Source: an uncultured Christensenella sp.
GTDB lineage: Bacteria > Bacillota > Clostridia > Christensenellales > UBA1242
Assembly: GCA_949293925.1 (NCBI GenBank)
Contig: CASFFI010000070.1
Coordinates: forward strand, 1-8,811
Direction of reading: 5' to 3'
Length of the DNA stretch: 8,811 nt
In this document: positions 5,459 through 8,811 of the stretch, in pieces
Layout of the letters: each line of letters opens with the position of its first letter
How positions within the stretch are numbered: position 1 is the first letter of the stretch
Made by a program: the position numbers and the translations under genes
Notes under the pieces: generated by a model
What the model saw: the letters and a program-made list of their open reading frames with translations, nothing else
Told to the model about the DNA's origin: nothing
Databases searched by the model: none

Positions 5459-6593
5459 AACCCTCAACCCATTGTAAAATAATAGACTTATTTTCCGCAC
5501 TATCATCAAGTGCATCTATTCTACTAATATTATACAATTTGGAAGAATTAATCAAGTTATTTCCTAAATAAACTTCAACATTTCCAACATTTTCGCCATC
5601 ACTATATGATTTAGTGGTATCAAAAAATGTATAAACATATTTTATTGAAGTTTTTTCGCCCTGACTTATTGGATAATAAAAATCTTCATCGACTTTTAAA
5701 TAGTAATTATCTTTATTGATAACTTTTTCTTTTGATAAGAGTTGTAGATTTTCATAATCAATAAATGAACTTTCTAAAAAATTTTTACTCTCTTCAAACA
5801 TAGGTCCACAATTTAATACTGTGCAGACTACCATTCTTCCATCAATTTCTTTTGCGCTGACCAAACATCTGCCTGCTTTAGATGTAAATCCCGTTTTTAC
5901 ACCAACACACCCTTCCATTGAAGTCAGAAGTTTATTTTTATTTGTCAAATATCTTATTTCACTTTCATTTGTCTCAAGTATTTGATAATTTTTTGTTGAA
6001 ACAATTTGTTTAAATATTGGGTTATTCAATGCATACATGGCAATTTTTGATAAATCATATGCAGTAGTATAATGATTTACATCATCTAATCCATGAGGAT
6101 TTGCAAAATGTGAATTAGTAGCCCCTGCTTTTATGGCAGTTTCATTCATAAGGTCGGCAAAATTTTCAATAGATGAGGCGGTATGAATGGCAAGTGCTGT
6201 TGCAGCATCGTTTCCACTTCTTAACATTAATCCATATAATAAATCTTTAATGCTAAGCATTTCTCCTTTTCTAAGATAAATTGAAGTGCCTTCTACACCC
6301 ACTGCTTTATCATCAACTGTAATCACTTCATCTAGATTCTCTACATTTTCCAAAACTGTTATTGCAGTCACTATCTTTGTTGTTGAAGCATTCGCTCGTT
6401 TTGAATCTTTATTTTTTTCATACAATATTCTTCCGCTTTCATCTAGCACACACATTGAACTTGCTGAAGATGTCAAAGCATTTACATCAAAAATATATCG
6501 CTGATTAAATGATAAAATGACAGTTGATAATAGAAAAATTATTGAAACTGTAAAAAATAATATCTTTTTTATATATTTTTTTAACAAAATCAT
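5448..6593 (-). CDS. dacB: D-alanyl-D-alanine carboxypeptidase (S11 family, DacB/DacF-like)
   Basis: Low-molecular-weight penicillin-binding protein that trims the terminal D-alanine from peptidoglycan stem peptides; DacB tunes cross-linking of the spore cortex in Bacillus. It has 381 residues. An N-terminal hydrophobic segment (about 11-28) may be a signal peptide with cleavage after VNA (37-39). Active-site motifs are STTK (70-73), SGN (126-128) and KTG (233-235). A beta-rich C-terminal domain (about 285-365) follows. The last residues (QWVEGYED) are acidic and lack the amphipathic anchor helix that ends many DacF/DacA proteins, so it may be secreted or held by its N-terminus. AAGGAG lies 5 nt before the ATG and overlaps the gerW stop. 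The gerW and rluB neighbours favour dacB over dacF, but sequence alone does not decide. Confidence 0.93.
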   Translation of the reverse strand: MILLKKYIKKILFFTVSIIFLLSTVILSFNQRYIFDVNALTSSASSMCVLDESGRILYEKNKDSKRANASTTKIVTAITVLENVENLDEVITVDDKAVGVEGTSIYLRKGEMLSIKDLLYGLMLRSGNDAATALAIHTASSIENFADLMNETAIKAGATNSHFANPHGLDDVNHYTTAYDLSKIAMYALNNPIFKQIVSTKNYQILETNESEIRYLTNKNKLLTSMEGCVGVKTGFTSKAGRCLVSAKEIDGRMVVCTVLNCGPMFEESKNFLESSFIDYENLQLLSKEKVINKDNYYLKVDEDFYYPISQGEKTSIKYVYTFFDTTKSYSDGENVGNVEVYLGNNLINSSKLYNISRIDALDDSAENKSIILQWVEGYED

Positions 6594-6602
6594 AATTACT
6601 CC

Positions 6603-6986
6603 TTATTTTTCTGCAAATTTTTTCAATACATCACTTGCACTTTTCAACAGAGTTAAATATGCCGAAGATTTGTCAGCGTGTACAATTTTAAACTTGCCTT
6701 CTTTTAAGACAAAGAAACCTATAGGAGACACAGAAAATCCCCCACCCGTTCCACCTGCCATAGGAAAATCCGCACTATTTCGTTTTGCGTTCAAATCGTT
6801 GTACTCACCCCCACCAGAAAAAAATCCTACTGCAACTTTTGAAATAGGAATTATGACACTGCCATCAGGTAAAGTAACACCTTCACCTATTACGCAGTTT
6901 ACATCAATCATTTCTCTAATTTTCTGCAGACTGCTGTCCACTAACTTTTGAACTTTCGCTTCTTCCCTTTGTTGAATCTTTTTCAT
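6603..6986 (-). CDS. gerW: Spore germination protein GerW (YtfJ family)
   Basis: GerW (formerly YtfJ) is a small forespore protein needed for normal germination through the L-alanine receptor in Bacillus subtilis. The 127-residue protein shows the family core REMIDVNCVIGEGVTLPDGS (24-43), then VIIPISKVAVGF (44-55). Glycine-rich stretches follow (SGGG 57-60 and MAGGTGGGFSVSP 76-88) and a short C-terminal part with IGFFV (89-93). An N-terminal helix (about 5-24) precedes the core as in relatives. The ATG at 6986 is the only methionine ahead of the core and has AGAGG 8 nt upstream, which supports it even though it overlaps the DUF2953 gene by 71 bp in another frame. Its stop TAA overlaps the dacB Shine-Dalgarno sequence. 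Molecular function in the family is unknown. Confidence 0.93.
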   Translation of the reverse strand: MKKIQQREEAKVQKLVDSSLQKIREMIDVNCVIGEGVTLPDGSVIIPISKVAVGFFSGGGEYNDLNAKRNSADFPMAGGTGGGFSVSPIGFFVLKEGKFKIVHADKSSAYLTLLKSASDVLKKFAEK

Positions 6987-7524
6987 AAATTTTACCTCTT
7001 AAATTTAACAGTGTATTTATAAGTGTGTACAATATATCAAAAATAGATAAAGATAATTTAGTAGATATTATTGATTTAAATACATCTTGTTGATATTGTG
7101 GCGTACTTTCAACAAAAATATGTGCAGATTTTTTGTGATTTTTAATTTTTGATAAAAAAGATTTATAAATACCATCGACACCTGCTGTTAAAATGCCTGT
7201 AAACATAGCATTGTTTATATATCCTATTTCACTGCTAATACCTAAAGATTGTAAATTCGTTCTAAAGAAAATTAGTTTAATAAATTCATAAATAAATGCG
7301 AATGAAAAATTTTTCTTGGTTATTTTAATTTTTCCCGTGTGTTTTTTAGTTAATAGATAAATATATCCATTTTTTACTTTAACTCGTATTTGAATTACTT
7401 TAAACTTAAAAATTCGTATTTGCAATTTACCTAATAAACTTAAAAGATTAAATTCTAGTCTTGCTTTTAAAACAATAGGGAACATACTGCCTATAAGTAT
7501 TGAAAAAAGTATTGCCACAAACAT
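6916..7524 (-). CDS. DUF2953 (YtfI-like) membrane-associated protein
   Basis: A 202-residue protein of the DUF2953 family, which in Bacillota is usually encoded next to gerW/ytfJ (as ytfI in Bacillus subtilis); its function is unknown. Residues 1-20 are hydrophobic (FVAILFSILIGSMFPIVL), giving a single N-terminal membrane segment. A basic region follows, then the SEIGYINNAMFTGILTAGVDGIY stretch (about 98-120, split here by positions 98-108 and 109-120), typical of the family, and a hydrophobic helix near 158-175. The last 23 residues overlap gerW and are hydrophilic, Ser/Lys/Gln-rich and without family features, as if read out of frame. The ATG at 7524 has no Shine-Dalgarno sequence; a TTGACA-bearing promoter lies upstream. 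It starts the operon with gerW, dacB and rluB. Confidence 0.8.
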   Translation of the reverse strand: MFVAILFSILIGSMFPIVLKARLEFNLLSLLGKLQIRIFKFKVIQIRVKVKNGYIYLLTKKHTGKIKITKKNFSFAFIYEFIKLIFFRTNLQSLGISSEIGYINNAMFTGILTAGVDGIYKSFLSKIKNHKKSAHIFVESTPQYQQDVFKSIISTKLSLSIFDILYTLINTLLNLRGKIYEKDSTKGRSESSKVSGQQSAEN

Positions 7525-7546
7525 ATCTATATGTTGTGTATTTAAT

Positions 7547-7576
7547 ATACTAAATATACGAGATTTAAAGTGTCAA
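7547..7576 (-). promoter_or_regulatory. Likely promoter of the DUF2953-gerW-dacB-rluB operon
   Basis: Minus-strand TTGACA (7576-7571, 6/6) is followed after 18 nt by TAGTAT (7552-7547, 4/6). The predicted start near 7540 leaves a leader of about 16 nt with no Shine-Dalgarno sequence before the ATG at 7524. The -10 assignment is uncertain because several AT hexamers overlap there. No sporulation-sigma promoter was recognised, although the operon's products suggest one. Confidence 0.45.
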
Positions 7577-7977
7577 AATACTAAAAATTCAAAGATATGA
7601 TAAATTTTAGTTTGTAAAATCAATTAATAAAGTTTATTTATAATAATTTGACAACTTTTTAAATTTATTAAATAATTAATTTTTAAATTGTTTTGTTGAC
7701 AACATATTTGTTATATCATAAATAAATTCAAACTTTTTTATTTATATGAGTTTTCATTTTATAAAGATAAAACATTAAACCTAATAATTTCATTATATTA
7801 ATTTTTTATTTTATCACTTTTTAATATTTTTTTTACATTTTAATAATTAATTATTTATTTTTATTATTTTTATAGTTAAATTTACAAATATTAAATATTT
7901 TAATTTATTATTTGATTATTTTATTATTTTTTTGTAATTTATATGATTTTTTTATTTTATTTATTATTCTAAATAAA

Positions 7978-8094
7978 TTTAAATTATATTTTTACTCTAT
8001 ATAATTTTAGTTATATTTTTATTTTTCTATATAAATTTTTATAATATTTTTTTTATTTAGTCATTTTTTATATTATTTTTAAATTATATTTTTA
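7978..8094. repeat. 17-nt direct repeat pair, 100-nt period
   Basis: TTTAAATTATATTTTTA occurs at 7978-7994 and at 8078-8094. Both copies are wholly A/T inside a 5% GC region, so a chance match is quite possible. Confidence 0.4.
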
Positions 8095-8170
8095 TTATCT
8101 TACTATTTAACCTATTTTTCATGTTTGCAATTTTGTTGTATTGATAATTTATTTACAAATATTTATATTT

Positions 8171-8208
8171 CATATTTTAATAATTTTATTTTTGATATTT
8201 AAAATATG
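8171..8208. repeat. 10-bp inverted repeat with 18-nt spacer
   Basis: CATATTTTAA at 8171-8180 is the exact reverse complement of TTAAAATATG at 8199-8208. It could form a hairpin or be an operator-like dyad just downstream of the scpB terminator. Composition bias makes a chance origin plausible. Confidence 0.35.
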
Positions 8209-8233
8209 AGGATATTAATTTTTAAAATATAAT

Positions 8234-8260
8234 AAAAAAACTCTTTAAAAAATAAAGAGT
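8234..8260 (-). terminator. Intrinsic terminator of scpB
   Basis: Minus-strand hairpin ACTCTTTA/TAAAGAGT (8260-8253 and 8247-8240) with a TTTTT loop and an uninterrupted T-run (8240-8234). It begins 42 nt after the scpB stop codon and closes that operon, separating it from the DUF2953-gerW-dacB-rluB unit. Confidence 0.85.
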
Positions 8261-8302
8261 AATTTCAAATGTTAATCTAAAAAACAATTTAATTAAATAA
8301 AG

Positions 8303-8811
8303 TTATTCATTATCATTAGAATTTTCTGTTTCTAAATGATTAAAAGAATTAGTTTCTGCATTATTTACCTCTTCTTGTTCAGAAATTAAACTGTCGGTAG
8401 GAACATCAAATTCCCTATACAAACTATCTGTATTAGTATGTATTATTCTAATCCTTGACAATAATTCTTGATAATTTGGAAGGTCATCTAATGATTTTAT
8501 TCCAAATCGTCTTAAAAATGTATCAGTTGTTCCATATAATAGCGGTTTTCCTACTGCATCCTTTCTTCCAACCACTTCTATCAAATTATTTTTTTCTAAT
8601 AGTTGCAATGCGTAATCAGAACTAACTCCTCCTCTAATATTTTCAATTTCTAGTCTTGTGATAGGCTGTTTATATGCGATTATTGCAACTGTTTCTAACG
8701 CTGTTCTGGACAATGCTTTTTCTCTAATAGGATTTATAATTTCTGATATTTCATCTACTATTGAAGGATTAGAACATAATTGTAGTTTACCCTTATATTC
8801 AATCAAATTTA
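8303..8811 (-). CDS. scpB: Segregation and condensation protein B, 3' part
   Basis: ScpB dimerises and, with the kleisin ScpA, regulates the SMC ATPase that compacts and segregates chromosomes. About 169 codons are visible; the N-terminal part (about 70 residues in relatives) lies beyond the right edge. The segment includes LSRTALETVAIIAYKQPITRLEIENIRGG (family core, about positions 33-61 of the visible part, winged-helix 2), then VGRKDAVGKPLLYGTTDTFLRRFG and KSLDDLP, all diagnostic of ScpB. The C-terminus continues about 60 residues as an acidic, Asn/Glu-rich tail (ending ENSNDNE), probably disordered. A TTG at 8806 could be read as a start, but it lies inside the conserved region and the frame stays open to the edge. 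The gene ends at a hairpin terminator. Confidence 0.95.
   Translation of the reverse strand, partial: NLIEYKGKLQLCSNPSIVDEISEIINPIREKALSRTALETVAIIAYKQPITRLEIENIRGGVSSDYALQLLEKNNLIEVVGRKDAVGKPLLYGTTDTFLRRFGIKSLDDLPNYQELLSRIRIIHTNTDSLYREFDVPTDSLISEQEEVNNAETNSFNHLETENSNDNE

Larger units (their letters stand above)
7577..8233. other. Extremely AT-rich, T-biased non-coding region
   Basis: This stretch of about 650 bp, between the scpB terminator and the DUF2953 promoter, has no gene. By hand count, 7801-8100 contains 16 G or C in 300 (about 5%), with 192 T and 92 A on the plus strand, so the minus (transcribed) strand is strongly A-rich. It contains a 17-nt word repeated exactly 100 nt apart (7978-7994 and 8078-8094) and a 10-bp inverted repeat (8171-8180/8199-8208). 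No RNA gene or mobile element end was recognised. Confidence 0.75.

Noticed and set aside
5459..5515. 19-residue N-terminal extension of rluB from the ATG at 5515
   Set aside because: The extension lies inside dacB, and S4-domain proteins begin at the M-R-I-N-K-F start at 5458.
6517..6951. Plus-strand reading frame of 144 codons
   Set aside because: It mirrors gerW and the start of dacB; the proline and lysine-rich product is the expected antisense of glycine-rich GerW.
7577..8233. CRISPR array, origin or insertion sequence in the AT island
   Set aside because: No regularly spaced repeats, DnaA-box clusters, transposase remnants or terminal inverted repeats with target duplications were seen.
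8804..8806. TTG at 8806 as the scpB start
   Set aside because: It falls inside the conserved ScpB sequence; the frame remains open to the window edge, so the gene is truncated by the window.
1..8811. Reassigned genetic code (UGA as tryptophan), considered because of the extreme AT content
   Set aside because: khpA, rimM and trmD end in TGA at expected lengths and tryptophan is coded by TGG.

Overview
The window is a very AT-rich stretch of a spore-forming low-GC Gram-positive (Bacillota, most like Clostridia). Three things support this: two sporulation or germination families (YunB, and GerW/YtfJ with its DUF2953 partner), a DacB-like carboxypeptidase next to rluB and scpB as in the Bacillus/Clostridium scp-dac-rlu neighbourhood, and Bacillota-type ylxM-ffh and khpA-rimM-trmD modules. 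UGA is a stop (khpA, rimM and trmD all end in TGA) and tryptophan is UGG, so the code is standard. Every gene found is on the minus strand; nothing on the plus strand looks coding. The species cannot be named from this sequence.

Layout in transcription order (high to low coordinates). The 3' part of scpB (SMC complex subunit) enters from the right edge and ends at a clear intrinsic terminator (8234-8260). About 650 bp of extremely AT-rich, T-biased non-coding DNA follows. Next is a compact four-gene operon: DUF2953/YtfI-like membrane protein, gerW, a D-Ala-D-Ala carboxypeptidase (dacB-like) and rluB, with overlapping or nearly touching genes, closed by a palindromic terminator (4627-4656). 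After a gap with no gene comes khpA-rimM-trmD, joined by ATGA overlaps: a KH RNA-binding protein, a 16S maturation factor and the tRNA m1G37 methyltransferase. After a second gap come ylxM-ffh (SRP module, 1-bp overlap) and yunB. At the left edge is the first 41 codons of a cysteine desulfurase.

The usual Bacillota order ylxM-ffh-rpsP-khpA-rimM-trmD-rplS is rearranged here. The khpA-rimM-trmD block lies upstream of ylxM-ffh, and rpsP and rplS are not in the gaps where they would be expected.

The most interesting signal concerns translation starts. Most genes inside operons have an ordinary Shine-Dalgarno sequence (ffh, rimM, trmD, gerW, dacB). Genes that begin a transcription unit mostly lack one, and in two cases (the cysteine desulfurase and ylxM) a sigma-A-type promoter sits so close that its -10 box ends exactly 6 nt before the ATG. 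Transcription should then begin on the start codon, giving leaderless mRNAs. khpA has a related arrangement with a leader just long enough to hold the Shine-Dalgarno sequence. No CRISPR array, insertion sequence, rRNA or tRNA gene was seen.
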